Below, one piece after another: positions 35,172-44,002 of a stretch of DNA of 64,000 bases. Source of the stretch: Micromonospora sp. HK10. GTDB lineage: Bacteria; Actinomycetota; Actinomycetes; Mycobacteriales; Micromonosporaceae. The stretch is taken from assembly GCF_000982955.1 (NCBI RefSeq), contig NZ_KQ058900.1, forward strand, positions 1-64,000. The letters run 5' to 3'. The translations under genes and the position numbers were made by a program. Numbering within the stretch: the stretch's first letter is position 1; each line of letters begins with the position of its first letter. Below the pieces are notes generated by a model, which did no database searches, was not told where the DNA came from, and was given only the letters and a program-made list of their open reading frames with translations.

Positions 35172-36314
35172 TCAGGCGTGCCCGTTGAAGGCGTCGCGCA
35201 TCCGGGAGAAGAAGCCGCCCTGCTTGGTCAGCTCGGCGACCTCCTCGCCCCGGGTCTTGGCGAAGTCGCGCAGCATCCGCTCCTGGTCGGCGTCGAGCTT
35301 GGTCGGGGTCCGCACGTCCAGGTGGACGTAGAGGTCGCCCCGGCCGGTGCCGCGCAGGTGCGGTACGCCCCGGGCGCGCAGCCGCAGCGTGCTGCCCGGC
35401 TGGGTGCCCGGCTTGACGTCGACGGTCTCCTCGCTGTCCAGCGTCTTGATGGTCAGCCGGGTGCCGAGCGCGGCGGCGGTCATCGGCACGGTGACCCGGC
35501 AGTGCAGGTCGTCGCCCTTGCGGGAGTAGACGTCGTGCGGCCGCTCGTGGATCTCCACGTAGAGGTCGCCGGCGGTGCCGCCGCCCGGGCCCACCTCGCC
35601 CTGCTGGGCCAGCCGGATCCGCATGCCGTCCTCGACCCCGGCCGGGATCTTGACGGTCAGCGAGCGCCGGGTCCGCACCCGGCCGTCGCCCGCGCAGGTC
35701 GGGCAGGGGTGCGGGATGGTGGTGCCGTAGCCCTGGCAGACGGTGCACGGCCGGGCGGAGACCACCTGGCCGAGGAAGGTCCGCTGGACCGACTGCACCT
35801 CGCCCCGGCCGCCGCACGCCTCGCAGGTCGCCAGGTGGGTGCCGGCCGCCGTGCCCGCGCCGGAGCAGGTGGTGCAGAGCACCGCCGTGTCCACCGTGAT
35901 CGGGGCCTCGACGCCGAAGGCGGTCTCGTTGAGGTCCAGCTCCAGCCGCAGGATCGCGTCGGCGCCTGGCCGGGTACGCGGCCGCGGGCCGCGGGCGCCG
36001 CCGGCCGCGCCGCCGAAGAACGCGTCCATGATGTCCTGGAACCCGACGAACGGGCCGGCGCCGCCCGGGCCGCCCGGACCGCCGCCCCCGCCACCCGGCG
36101 CGAGCGGGTCGCCGCCCAGGTCGACGATCTGCCGTTTCCGGTCGTCCGAGAGGACCTCGTACGCGGCGTTGATGTCCTTGAACTTCTCCTGTGCCTCCGG
36201 GTCCGGATTCACGTCCGGGTGGAACTGCCGCGCCAGCTTGCGGTAGGCGCGCTTGATCTCGTCGTCGGAGGCGTCCCGGCTCACGCCGAGAATGCCGTAG
36301 TAGTCCCTGGCCAC
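35172..36314 (-). CDS. dnaJ: Chaperone protein DnaJ (DnaJ2 type, HrcA-linked)
   Basis: A 380-residue type I Hsp40. J domain with HPD at residues 32-34; a Gly-rich linker (DPLAPGGGGGGPGGPGG); then four CxxCxGxG zinc motifs (CTTCSGAG, CEACGGRG, CTVCQGYG, CPTCAGDG) and the C-terminal peptide-binding barrels. GTG at 36314 gives MARDYYGILGVSRDAS, the standard start. It is co-transcribed with hrcA 73 bp upstream and hence under CIRCE control. Confidence 0.96.
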   Translation of the reverse strand: MARDYYGILGVSRDASDDEIKRAYRKLARQFHPDVNPDPEAQEKFKDINAAYEVLSDDRKRQIVDLGGDPLAPGGGGGGPGGPGGAGPFVGFQDIMDAFFGGAAGGARGPRPRTRPGADAILRLELDLNETAFGVEAPITVDTAVLCTTCSGAGTAAGTHLATCEACGGRGEVQSVQRTFLGQVVSARPCTVCQGYGTTIPHPCPTCAGDGRVRTRRSLTVKIPAGVEDGMRIRLAQQGEVGPGGGTAGDLYVEIHERPHDVYSRKGDDLHCRVTVPMTAAALGTRLTIKTLDSEETVDVKPGTQPGSTLRLRARGVPHLRGTGRGDLYVHLDVRTPTKLDADQERMLRDFAKTRGEEVAELTKQGGFFSRMRDAFNGHA

Positions 36315-36387
36315 TGCGTTCGGTGTCCTCGTGTTTCGTCTCGCGTTGCGCCGCGTCGGCCGCAGGTCGGCCGTCGGCCCTGACTGG

Positions 36388-37410
36388 TCAGTTCTGGGCC
36401 AGCAGTTCGCCCACGTAGCGTGCCACGGCCCGCACCATGGCGATGTTGCCGGGGTAGTCCATCCGGGTCGGCCCGAGCACACCGAGCCCACCGACGATGG
36501 TGCTGCCCGGTCCGTAGCCGGTGCTGACCACCGAGGCGGCCCGCAGGTTGTCGAATTCGTTCTCGTCGCCGATGAGCACCCGGGTGGTGCTCGGCTCCGT
36601 CTCGCCGATCAGCTTGAGCAGCACGACCTCTTCTTCGAGCGCCTCCAGGATGGGCCGCAGCGAGCCCTGGAAGTCGAGCAGACCACCCCGGGTGAGGTTG
36701 GCCTGGCCGGCCAGCGCGATGCGTTCCTCGTGCCGCTCGACCAGCGTCTCCAGCAGCACGGTGGAGAGCGTGGCCATGGCCGGGCGCAGCCGCGGGGTGG
36801 ACTCGTCGACCAGCGCCTGGACCAGCGGCGGGGTCTCCGAGAGCCGGCTGCCGACCAGCTTCTCGTTGACCAGCCGGCGCAGGTCGGTGACGTCCTCGGT
36901 GGGGATCGGGCCGGGCATCTCCACCAGCCGCTGCTCGACCCGGCCGGTGTCGGCGATCATGACGACCATCAGCCGGGTGGTGGAGATCGGCACCAGCTCC
37001 AGGTGGCGCACCTTGGAGCGGGCCAGGCTCGGGTACTGCACGACGGCGACCTGGCGGGTGAGCTGGGCCAGCAGCCGGACCGTCCGGTGCACCACGTCGT
37101 CCAGGTCGACCGCGCCGACCAGGAACCGCTCGATCGCCCGGCGCTCGGCCGGGCTGAGCGGCTTGACCCGGGAGAGCCGGTCGACGAAGAGCCGGTAGCC
37201 GCGGTCGGTGGGCACCCGGCCGGCGCTGGTGTGCGGCTGCCGGATGTAGCCCTCCTCCTCCAGCACCGCCATGTCGTTGCGCACGGTGGCCGGGGAGACG
37301 CCCAGCTGGTGGCGCTCCACCAGGGCCTTGCTGCCGACCGGCTCCTGCGTGGCGACATAGTCCTCGACGATCGCGCGCAGCACGGCGAGCTTGCGGTCGT
37401 CGAGACCCAT
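36388..37410 (-). CDS. hrcA: Heat-inducible transcription repressor HrcA
   Basis: A 340-residue repressor of heat-shock genes. The N-terminal winged helix (VGSKALVERHQLGVSPATVRNDMAVLEEEGYI near 25-56) is followed by a GAF-like domain and the C-terminal GSTIVGGLGVLGPTRMDYPGNIAMV. GGAGGTGGAGGAG directly precedes the ATG at 37410. A CIRCE operator lies 53 bp upstream, so the gene is autoregulated with dnaJ. Confidence 0.97.
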   Translation of the reverse strand: MGLDDRKLAVLRAIVEDYVATQEPVGSKALVERHQLGVSPATVRNDMAVLEEEGYIRQPHTSAGRVPTDRGYRLFVDRLSRVKPLSPAERRAIERFLVGAVDLDDVVHRTVRLLAQLTRQVAVVQYPSLARSKVRHLELVPISTTRLMVVMIADTGRVEQRLVEMPGPIPTEDVTDLRRLVNEKLVGSRLSETPPLVQALVDESTPRLRPAMATLSTVLLETLVERHEERIALAGQANLTRGGLLDFQGSLRPILEALEEEVVLLKLIGETEPSTTRVLIGDENEFDNLRAASVVSTGYGPGSTIVGGLGVLGPTRMDYPGNIAMVRAVARYVGELLAQN

Positions 37411-37462
37411 CTCCTCCACCTCCCTGACGCACCTCGATCCGCCGGCGCACCGGCCAGGCGGC

Positions 37463-37489
37463 CTGGCACTCGACTGTAGCGAGTGCCAG
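37463..37489 (-). promoter_or_regulatory. CIRCE operator
   Basis: CTGGCACTC-N9-GAGTGCCAG, a perfect 9-bp inverted repeat with the exact 9-nt spacer of CIRCE. It lies just upstream of hrcA and is the HrcA binding site. The outer bases differ from the classical TTAGCACTC. Confidence 0.95.
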
Positions 37490-37634
37490 TCTACGTCGGC
37501 CGGCCCGTTGACGCGATGATCAGCTACGGACCCCCCGTGCGGCCCCGGGCACACTGCGCCAGGGCCGATCAGCCGGACATCCCGGTCGTTACCGCTCTGG
37601 TGTGGCCTTGCCTGCCGGACCTACCGTGACCCCC

Positions 37635-38279
37635 ATGACTGAACCACCTCGCCCTCCCGGAGCGGGGGACCCCGGCGCCCAGCCGCCGGAGGCGACCCCG
37701 CCGTCGGCCCCATACGGCTCGCCGCCAGCGGACGAGCCCCCCACCGCACCACTGTCCGGGCCGCCGGCCGGGGGCGGCTATCCCCCGCCCGGTGGCTATC
37801 CGCCGCCGGGCGGCCAGCCCCCGCCGGGCGGCTACCCACCCCCAGGTGGCTACCCTCCGCCGGGCGGCCAACCTCCGCCGGGTGTCGGCTACCCGACCGG
37901 CGGCGCATACGGCCCGCCGCCGGGCTACGCCAACAACGACGAGAAGACCTGGGCCCTGATCGCGCACTTCGGCGGTCCGGTCGGGGTGGTCGTCGGCGCC
38001 GGCCTGCTCGGCTGGGTGGCGCCGCTCATCGCGCTGATGACCCGGGGGCAGCAGTCGCCCACGGTCCGCGCGCACGCCGTCGCGGCGCTGAACTTCCAGA
38101 TCACCTGGGCGATCGTCGGCGTGCTCAGCTGGGTGCTCACCCTGATCACCTGCGGGATCCTGTTCTTCATCCCGATGCTGGTCTGGATCGTGCCGTTGAT
38201 CTTCGGAATCATCGCCGGGGTCAAGGCCAACGAAGGGGTGCTCTACCGCTACCCGATGAGCTACAGCTTCACCAAGTGA
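37635..38279 (+). CDS. DUF4870 family membrane protein with Pro-rich repeats
   Basis: A 214-residue protein. Residues 1-95 are Pro/Gly-rich with GGYPPPGG and GGQPPPGG units repeated about six times; the remainder has three hydrophobic segments of the DUF4870 (Tic20-like) family, starting NNDEKTWALIAHFGGPVGVV near 98. Similar proteins are abundant small membrane proteins in Gram-positive bacteria. The ATG at 37635 lacks a strong ribosome-binding site. It is divergent from hrcA and shares a bidirectional terminator with hemW. Confidence 0.88.
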   Translation: MTEPPRPPGAGDPGAQPPEATPPSAPYGSPPADEPPTAPLSGPPAGGGYPPPGGYPPPGGQPPPGGYPPPGGYPPPGGQPPPGVGYPTGGAYGPPPGYANNDEKTWALIAHFGGPVGVVVGAGLLGWVAPLIALMTRGQQSPTVRAHAVAALNFQITWAIVGVLSWVLTLITCGILFFIPMLVWIVPLIFGIIAGVKANEGVLYRYPMSYSFTK

Positions 38280-38293
38280 CCCGGGCAACGAGG

Positions 38294-38327
38294 TGATCCC
38301 GGTCGGCCGGTGGGCCGGCCGGGATCA
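38294..38327. terminator. Bidirectional terminator between convergent genes
   Basis: A 15-bp stem with one G-U pair (TGATCCCGGTCGGCC and its partner) around a 4-nt loop, between the DUF4870 gene and hemW. Confidence 0.75.
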
Positions 38328-38330
38328 TGC

Positions 38331-39554
38331 TCAGGGCAGCAGATCGCGGACCACCGCGTCGGCCAGCAGCCGGCCCCGCAGGGTGAGCACCGCCCGGCCG
38401 GCCGCGTGGCGGTCGGCGTCCAGCAGGCCGTCGGCCAGGGCGCGGCGGGCCGCCGCCCGGCCCGCCTCGTCCAGCACCTCCAGCGGCAGGCCGGAGGCGA
38501 GCCGCAGCCGCAGCATCACGTCCTCCATGTGCGCCTCACCGGGGGTGAGCACCTCCCGGGCCAGGCCCGGCGACTCCCCCGCCGCCAGCCGCTGCGCGTA
38601 CGTGGCCGGGTGCTTGACGTTCCACCAGCGCACCCCGCCGACGTGGCTGTGCGCCCCCGGCCCGAGGCCCCACCAGTCGGCGCCGGTCCAGTAGAGCAGG
38701 TTGTGCCGGCACCGGGCGGCCTCGGTGCGGGCCCAGTTGGAGACCTCGTACCAGGAGAAGCCGGCCGCGTCGAGGGCCGCCTCCGCGGCCAGGTAGCGGT
38801 CCGCCGCCACGTCGTCGGAGGGGTACGGCAGCTCGCCGCGGCGCATCCGGGCGGCCAGCCGGGTGCCGTCCTCCACGATCAGGGCGTACGCGCTGACGTG
38901 GTCCACGCCGGCCGCCACCACCTGGTCCAGCGAGGCGGCGAAGTCCTCGGCGGTCTCCCCCGGGGTGCCGTAGATGAGGTCCAGGTTCACGTGGTCGAAC
39001 CCGGCGTCCCGTGCCTCCAGGGCGGCGGCGGTGGCCCGGCCGGCGCTGTGCGTCCGGTCCAGGATCGCCAGCACGCCGGGCGCGGCGGACTGCATGCCCA
39101 GCGAGATCCGGGTGTAGCCGGCCGCCCGCAGCGCCTTGAGCGACGCCGGGTTGACCGATTCCGGATTGGCCTCGGTGGTCACCTCGGCGTCGGCGGCCAA
39201 CCCCCAGGTCCGGTCGATGCCGTCGAGGATCCGGGCGAGGTCGTCGGCGGGCAGCAGGGTCGGGGTGCCGCCGCCGACGAAGACCGTGTCCACCCGCGGC
39301 GGCGGGGTGTCGCCCAACACCCGCCGGGCGAGCGCCAGCTCGGCCAGCACCGAGTCGGCGTACGTCTCCCGGCTGACCCCGCCGCCCAGCTCGGCGGCGG
39401 TGTACGTGTTGAAGTCGCAGTAGCCGCAGCGGCTGGCGCAGAAGGGCACGTGCAGGTACACGCCGAAACCCCGCGCGCCGACGGCGCGGCGGGCGGCAGC
39501 GGGCAGCGATCCGTCGCGCGGGACGGACTCGCCTTCTGGAAGAGCGCCGGGCAT
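38331..39554 (-). CDS. hemW: Radical SAM heme chaperone HemW
   Basis: A 407-residue radical SAM protein, formerly called oxygen-independent coproporphyrinogen oxidase-like. The cluster motif CASRCGYC (C39, C43, C46) follows GVYLHVPF; FVGGGTPTLLP and TTEANPES mark the SAM-binding barrel, and the C-terminal HemN domain begins near HNLLYWTGADWWGLGPGAHS. It transfers heme to respiratory enzymes. The start ATG at 39554 lies back-to-back with the enoyl-CoA hydratase start, 19 bp away. Confidence 0.94.
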   Translation of the reverse strand: MPGALPEGESVPRDGSLPAAARRAVGARGFGVYLHVPFCASRCGYCDFNTYTAAELGGGVSRETYADSVLAELALARRVLGDTPPPRVDTVFVGGGTPTLLPADDLARILDGIDRTWGLAADAEVTTEANPESVNPASLKALRAAGYTRISLGMQSAAPGVLAILDRTHSAGRATAAALEARDAGFDHVNLDLIYGTPGETAEDFAASLDQVVAAGVDHVSAYALIVEDGTRLAARMRRGELPYPSDDVAADRYLAAEAALDAAGFSWYEVSNWARTEAARCRHNLLYWTGADWWGLGPGAHSHVGGVRWWNVKHPATYAQRLAAGESPGLAREVLTPGEAHMEDVMLRLRLASGLPLEVLDEAGRAAARRALADGLLDADRHAAGRAVLTLRGRLLADAVVRDLLP

Positions 39555-39573
39555 GGCCACTAGTGTGCCCGGC

Positions 39574-40359
39574 ATGACCTCTCCGGACGCTCTCGTGCGG
39601 GTCGCCACGGCCCGTGGGGTGACCACCCTCACCCTGGACAGCCCGCACAACCGCAACGCGCTCTCCACACCGCTGATGACCGAGCTGCTGGCCGGGCTGG
39701 CCGCCGCGGTCGCCGACGACGCGGTCCGGGCGATCGTGCTGGACCACACCGGCCCGGTCTTCTGCTCGGGCGCGGACCTGAAGGAGACCGCCGCCGCGTA
39801 CGCCAGCGGGAGCGTGCCCGCCGGCATGCTGGGCGACGTGCTGGTCGCGGTCCGGGAGAGCCCGAAGCCGGTGCTGGCGAAGGTGGCCGGGCCGGCGCGG
39901 GCCGGCGGGCTGGGGCTGATCGCGGCGGCGGACCTGGCGGTCTGCGCCGAGGAGGCGACGTTCGCGTTCACCGAGGTCCGGATCGGGGTGATCCCGGCGG
40001 TGATCTCGGCGACCGTGCTGCCCCGGCTGCTGCCCCGGGCGGCCGCCGAGCTCTACCTGACCGGCGACACCTTCGACGGCCGGCGGGCCGCCGAGATCGG
40101 CCTGGTCACCGCCGCGGTGCCGGCCGACGGGCTGGACGCGGCGGTGCAGCGCTACTGCGCCTCGCTGGTCCGGGGTGCGCCGACCGCCCTGGCCGGCGCG
40201 AAGCAGCTGCTGCGCCGCCCGGCCCCCGACGACCTGCGCGCGGAGATCGCCGAGTTGGCCGCGCTCTCCACCGGGTACTTCCTCTCCGACGAGGGCCTGG
40301 AGGGCGTGCTGGCGTTCCGCGAGAAGCGCCCCGCCGCCTGGGTGCCGACGGGAGACTGA
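39574..40359 (+). CDS. Enoyl-CoA hydratase/isomerase family protein
   Basis: A 261-residue crotonase-fold protein that hydrates enoyl-CoA esters. The CoA/oxyanion-hole segments PHNRNALSTPLMTELLAGLA near 22-41, GPVFCSGADLKE near 59-70 and AGGLGLIAAADLAVCAEEATF near 109-129 are all visible. ATG at 39574 is preferred; an ATG seven codons earlier overlaps the divergent hemW start. Many actinomycetes have such a gene next to hemW. Substrate unknown. Confidence 0.9.
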   Translation: MTSPDALVRVATARGVTTLTLDSPHNRNALSTPLMTELLAGLAAAVADDAVRAIVLDHTGPVFCSGADLKETAAAYASGSVPAGMLGDVLVAVRESPKPVLAKVAGPARAGGLGLIAAADLAVCAEEATFAFTEVRIGVIPAVISATVLPRLLPRAAAELYLTGDTFDGRRAAEIGLVTAAVPADGLDAAVQRYCASLVRGAPTALAGAKQLLRRPAPDDLRAEIAELAALSTGYFLSDEGLEGVLAFREKRPAAWVPTGD

Positions 40360-40478
40360 GGGCGCCCGCGGCTGCGGTGGGTGGCCACGGCGTGACCGAC
40401 CGGGAGGCAACCGGTCGGACGACCCGATCCACCCATCCGGACACGTACGCTTGCGGACTGTCGGGACAGGAGGTGCGG

Positions 40479-41339
40479 GTGCGAACTCGAGCGGCGATCG
40501 TGGCAGCAGGAGTGGCCGTGTGCGTGCTGGCGCTGCTCGGGGTCTGGTTCGTCGCCAAGCAGTTCGGCCACCAGATCGGACTGCCGACGGCGAGCCGCAC
40601 CTGCACCGTCGAGGCCGACGGCGAGGTGGTGCTCAGCGCCGAGCAGATGGCGAACGCGGCCACCATCGCGGCGATCGGCGTGCAGCGGCGGATGCCGGAG
40701 CGGGCCGTGGTGGTGGCGCTGGCGACCGCGTACCAGGAGTCGCACCTACGCAACATCGCCCACGGCGACCGGGACTCGCTGGGCCTGTTCCAGCAGCGCC
40801 CGAGCCAGGGTTGGGGCACGCCGGCCCAGATCCGCGACCCGCGCTACGCCGCGGAGAAGTTCTACGCCGCGCTGAAGAAGGTCAAGGGCTGGGAGAAGCT
40901 GCGGGTCACCGAGGCCGCCCAGAAGGTGCAGCGGTCGGCCTACCCCGAGGCGTACCAGAAGTGGGCGGCCAAGTCCGAGGTGCTCAGCCGGGCCCTGCTC
41001 GGCCACGCCACCGGCGCGGTGGCCTGCACGGTCGGCTCGACACCGACGATGCGCGGTCCGGCCGCGGCGGCGGCGCTGGCGCAGAACCTGGCGTTGGACT
41101 GGGGGCTGGCCGGGCTGGCCACGCCGACCGACCTGACCGACTTCGCGGTGCCCGCCACGGACAGCCGCAACGGCTGGCGGTACGCGCACTGGCTGGTCTC
41201 GCACGCCGACGACCACGGCGTGAAACGGGTCCGCTTCGGTGACCTGGAGTGGACCGCCCAGCACGGCACCTGGAGCAAGGTGAAGTCGGGCCGTTCGGCG
41301 CCGACCCAGGTGCTCGCGGAGGTCTTCGCGGCCACCTGA
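40479..41339 (+). CDS. Membrane-anchored lysozyme/transglycosylase-like protein
   Basis: A 286-residue protein with one N-terminal membrane helix (about 5-27) and an outer domain. LATAYQESHLRNIAHGDRDSLGLFQQRP near 81-108 matches the lysozyme-like goose/SLT pattern: a candidate catalytic glutamate (E87 in YQESHL) followed by SLGLFQQ. GTG at 40479 is preferred because AGGAGG lies 5 nt upstream. Such genes are often misannotated as heavy-metal transporters. Its probable substrate is peptidoglycan. A second domain without recognisable motifs follows residue 190. Confidence 0.78.
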   Translation: MRTRAAIVAAGVAVCVLALLGVWFVAKQFGHQIGLPTASRTCTVEADGEVVLSAEQMANAATIAAIGVQRRMPERAVVVALATAYQESHLRNIAHGDRDSLGLFQQRPSQGWGTPAQIRDPRYAAEKFYAALKKVKGWEKLRVTEAAQKVQRSAYPEAYQKWAAKSEVLSRALLGHATGAVACTVGSTPTMRGPAAAAALAQNLALDWGLAGLATPTDLTDFAVPATDSRNGWRYAHWLVSHADDHGVKRVRFGDLEWTAQHGTWSKVKSGRSAPTQVLAEVFAAT

Positions 41340-41410
41340 GCGCCGCCCGTGACACCGCGGCCCGAGCGGACCGCCGGTGTTTGAGAGAAACCGGCGCCCA
41401 CGAAAGGACG

Positions 41411-41470
41411 GGCCCGCGGAAGACCGAGGCCCGCGGAAGACCGAGGCCCGCGGAAGACCGAGGCCCGCGT
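41411..41470. repeat. 17-bp tandem repeat, 3.5 copies
   Basis: GGCCCGCGGAAGACCGA occurs three times without change at 41411, 41428 and 41445, then breaks off after GGCCCGCG at 41462. It occupies the spacer between the convergent lysozyme-like and MOSC genes. Confidence 0.92.
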
Positions 41471-41499
41471 AGGGCCAGGGCCCGCGGGCCGGTCGACGG

Positions 41500-42144
41500 T
41501 CAGGCGGGGGTGACGCCGAGCCGGCGGCGGACCTTCTCCTGGAGCGCCGCGGGCAACTCCGGCACGTCGAGCAGGGCGGGCAGCAGGTCGGGCTCCAGGG
41601 TGGTGGCCCGGAACACCTGGCCGATGGTGACCCCGTGCGCCGGCCGATCGACCACCTCGACGGGGTCGCCCGCGCCCACCGCGCCCTCCTGCAACACCCG
41701 CAGGTACGCCCCGGGCGCGGCCCGCGCGGTGAACCGCTTGATCAGGTCGGGCATGCCCCAGAAGCCGGCGAACGTGGCGCACGGGGTGCGCGGCTTGGTC
41801 ACCTCGAGCAGGGCGGAGCCGACCGCCCACCGCTCGCCGATCACGGCGCCGGTCACGTCCACGGCGTACGTGGTGAGGTTCTCGCCGAAGGCGCCCGGCC
41901 GCAGCGCCCGGCCCAGCTCGGCCGACCACCAGGCCGCGTCCTCCTCCGCGTACGCGTAGACGGCCTGGTCCGGGCCGCCGTGGTGGGCGCGCTCGCCGAT
42001 GAAGTCGCCGGCCAGCCCGCCGAGCCGGACGGTCACCGGCCCGTCGGCCGGCCGCTTGTCGATGCCGCTGCGCCCGCTCGGGTCGCCCGCCCACTCCGCC
42101 TCGGTGATCACGCCGAGGTTCACCGCCGCCAACCTGCCCGTCAT
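41500..42144 (-). CDS. MOSC domain protein (YiiM type)
   Basis: A 214-residue molybdenum-cofactor sulfurase C-terminal-like domain. The family segments GDFIGERAHHGGPDQAVYAYAEEDAAWW near 50-77 and LRPGAFGENLTT are present. The conserved cysteine of MOSC proteins is seen in TKPRTPCATFAGFW near 125-138. Members reduce N-hydroxylated compounds or carry sulfur to Mo-enzymes. It is 44 bp downstream of the sugar permease genes on the same strand but is probably a separate unit. Confidence 0.9.
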   Translation of the reverse strand: MTGRLAAVNLGVITEAEWAGDPSGRSGIDKRPADGPVTVRLGGLAGDFIGERAHHGGPDQAVYAYAEEDAAWWSAELGRALRPGAFGENLTTYAVDVTGAVIGERWAVGSALLEVTKPRTPCATFAGFWGMPDLIKRFTARAAPGAYLRVLQEGAVGAGDPVEVVDRPAHGVTIGQVFRATTLEPDLLPALLDVPELPAALQEKVRRRLGVTPA

Positions 42145-42188
42145 GGCGGCCAGCCTAGTGGTGGGGCCGTACCGGGTCCGCCCGCCGG

Positions 42189-43019
42189 TCAGCCCTTGAC
42201 CGCCCCGGCGACCAGACCGGAGACCATCCGGCGCTGCACCAGCAGGAAGAAGACGATCACCGGGAGGGTGAACAGCGTCGAGGCGGCCATCACCGAGCCC
42301 CAGGCCGTGTCGTCGCGGCCGAAGAAGAACGTCATCGCCACCGGCAGGGTGTACCGGTGCTGGTCGTTGATGAAGGTCAACGCGAAGATCAGCTCGTTCC
42401 AGGCGGTGATGAAGGAGAAGATGCTGGTGGCGACCAGGCCGGGGGCGACCAGCGGGAAGAGCACCTTGCGGAAGGTCTGGGCGCGGCTGGCGCCGTCGAT
42501 CGCCGCGGCCTCCTCCAGCTCCTTGGGCACCGCGGCCACGAAGCCGCGCAGCATCCAGACCGCGAACGGCAGCGAGAAGCCGAGGTAGGTCAGGATCAGG
42601 CTGGGCAGGGTGTTGTAGAGCCCGAGCCGCTGGATCATCAGGAACAGCGGGATGACCAGCGCCTCCAGCGGGATCATCTGCACCACCAGCAGCAGGATCA
42701 GGAAGGTGGTGCGCAGCCGGAACCGGAACCGGGCCACCGCGGTCGCGGCGAGCAGCGCGACCAGCCCGCTGAGCAGCACGGTGGCCACCGCGACCAGCGC
42801 GCTGTTGAGGAAGAAGTCGGTGAAGGTGACGCCCGGGATGAGGTTGCCGGTGAGGATCTCCCGGTAGTGGTCCAGGGTCGGCTCGGCCGGCACCGGGCGC
42901 GGCGTGGCCGAGAAGATCTCCTTGTTCGGCTTCAGCGAGGTGGCGACCATCCAGTAGACCGGGAAGGCCGCGAAGAGGGCGACCAGCAGGCCGGCGCCGT
43001 TGAGGGCGATCTTCTTCAC
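42189..43019 (-). CDS. Carbohydrate ABC transporter permease, MalG type
   Basis: A 276-residue permease with six hydrophobic segments. The EAA loop LEEAAAIDGASRAQTFRKVL near 177-196, which contacts the ATPase, is clear. GTG at 43019 with GGAGG upstream overlaps the stop of the MalF-type gene (GTGA). Last gene of a three-gene sugar importer operon; the ATPase is missing here, as usual when a shared MsiK-type ATPase is encoded elsewhere. Confidence 0.92.
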   Translation of the reverse strand: MKKIALNGAGLLVALFAAFPVYWMVATSLKPNKEIFSATPRPVPAEPTLDHYREILTGNLIPGVTFTDFFLNSALVAVATVLLSGLVALLAATAVARFRFRLRTTFLILLLVVQMIPLEALVIPLFLMIQRLGLYNTLPSLILTYLGFSLPFAVWMLRGFVAAVPKELEEAAAIDGASRAQTFRKVLFPLVAPGLVATSIFSFITAWNELIFALTFINDQHRYTLPVAMTFFFGRDDTAWGSVMAASTLFTLPVIVFFLLVQRRMVSGLVAGAVKG

Positions 43020-44002
43020 GCCTGGTCCTCCTGCCGCAGCACCATGCGGACGTACACGGCGGTCACCACCAGCAGGATCAGGGTGAGGATGACCGCGATC
43101 GCCGAGCCGAGACCGTACTTGGGCGGCGGCGAGAAGGCCTCCGCGTACGAGTAGATCGAGAGCATGAAGGTGGTCCGGTCCTGGGTGCCGCCGGCCAGCA
43201 CGAACTGCTGGGTGAAGACCTTGAAGTCCCAGATGGTGGAGAGCACCACGAGGATGCCGAAGACGGGGCGCAGCATCGGGAAGGTCACCGACCAGAAGAC
43301 CCGCCACGGGCCGGCCCCGTCCACCCGGGCGGCCTCCTGCAACTCGCTCGGCACGCTCTTCAGGCCGGCGAGCACGCTCACCGCGATGAACGGGAACGAG
43401 TGCCAGACCACCACCAGGGTGAGGATCGCGAAGAACAGCAGCGGGTCGTTGAACCAGCCGTAGCCGGTCCAGTCGCTGCGCCCGAAGAGGGTGGTCGACA
43501 GCCCGTCGGGCAGCTTGTTGAACAGCCAGGTGACCAGGCCGCTGGTGTCGTCGAAGATCCACTTCCAGACGATGGTGCCGGTCAGCGCCGGGGTGGCCCA
43601 GGCGAGCATCACGCAACTGGCCACGAAGGTGGCCATCTTCCGGCCGAGCCGGTTGAGCAGCAGCCCGACCAGGGTGCCGAGGATCATGGTGAGGGCCACG
43701 TTGGCCAGGGCGAACAGCACGGTGTTGCGCAGCACCGTACGGAAGAACGGGTCACCGAGGATCTGGGTGTAGTTGGCCAGGCCGACCCAGGGCCACTCCC
43801 GGTCCCCCCGCAACTGCCGGACGCTGTCCAGTTTGTAGAAGGACATCATCACGACCTGGCCGAGCGGCCAGAGCAGCAGCACCGCGATGATCGCCAGGCA
43901 GGGCAACAGCAACAGGTACGGGAGGCGGTCCGGACGGCGACGCCGCCGCGCGGGGGTCTCCCGCGCGGCGGACGTGCCGGTGGCCTCGGTCAGCGTCGTC
44001 AC
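43016..44002 (-). CDS. Carbohydrate ABC transporter permease, MalF type
   Basis: A 328-residue permease. A basic N terminus (RETPARRRRRPDRLPYLLLL near 15-34) precedes six membrane segments; the EAA loop reads LQEAARVDGAGPWRVFWSVT near 225-244. GTG at 44002 overlaps the binding-protein stop (GTGA) and gives MTTLTEATGTSAA; the frame remains open further upstream but runs into the binding-protein gene. It pairs with the MalG-type permease. Confidence 0.92.
   Translation of the reverse strand: MTTLTEATGTSAARETPARRRRRPDRLPYLLLLPCLAIIAVLLLWPLGQVVMMSFYKLDSVRQLRGDREWPWVGLANYTQILGDPFFRTVLRNTVLFALANVALTMILGTLVGLLLNRLGRKMATFVASCVMLAWATPALTGTIVWKWIFDDTSGLVTWLFNKLPDGLSTTLFGRSDWTGYGWFNDPLLFFAILTLVVVWHSFPFIAVSVLAGLKSVPSELQEAARVDGAGPWRVFWSVTFPMLRPVFGILVVLSTIWDFKVFTQQFVLAGGTQDRTTFMLSIYSYAEAFSPPPKYGLGSAIAVILTLILLVVTAVYVRMVLRQEDQA

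Noticed and set aside
40377..41339. Heavy-metal transporter annotation
   Set aside because: One membrane helix plus a lysozyme-like ES...SLGLFQQ domain fits peptidoglycan cleavage; no metal-transport motif exists.
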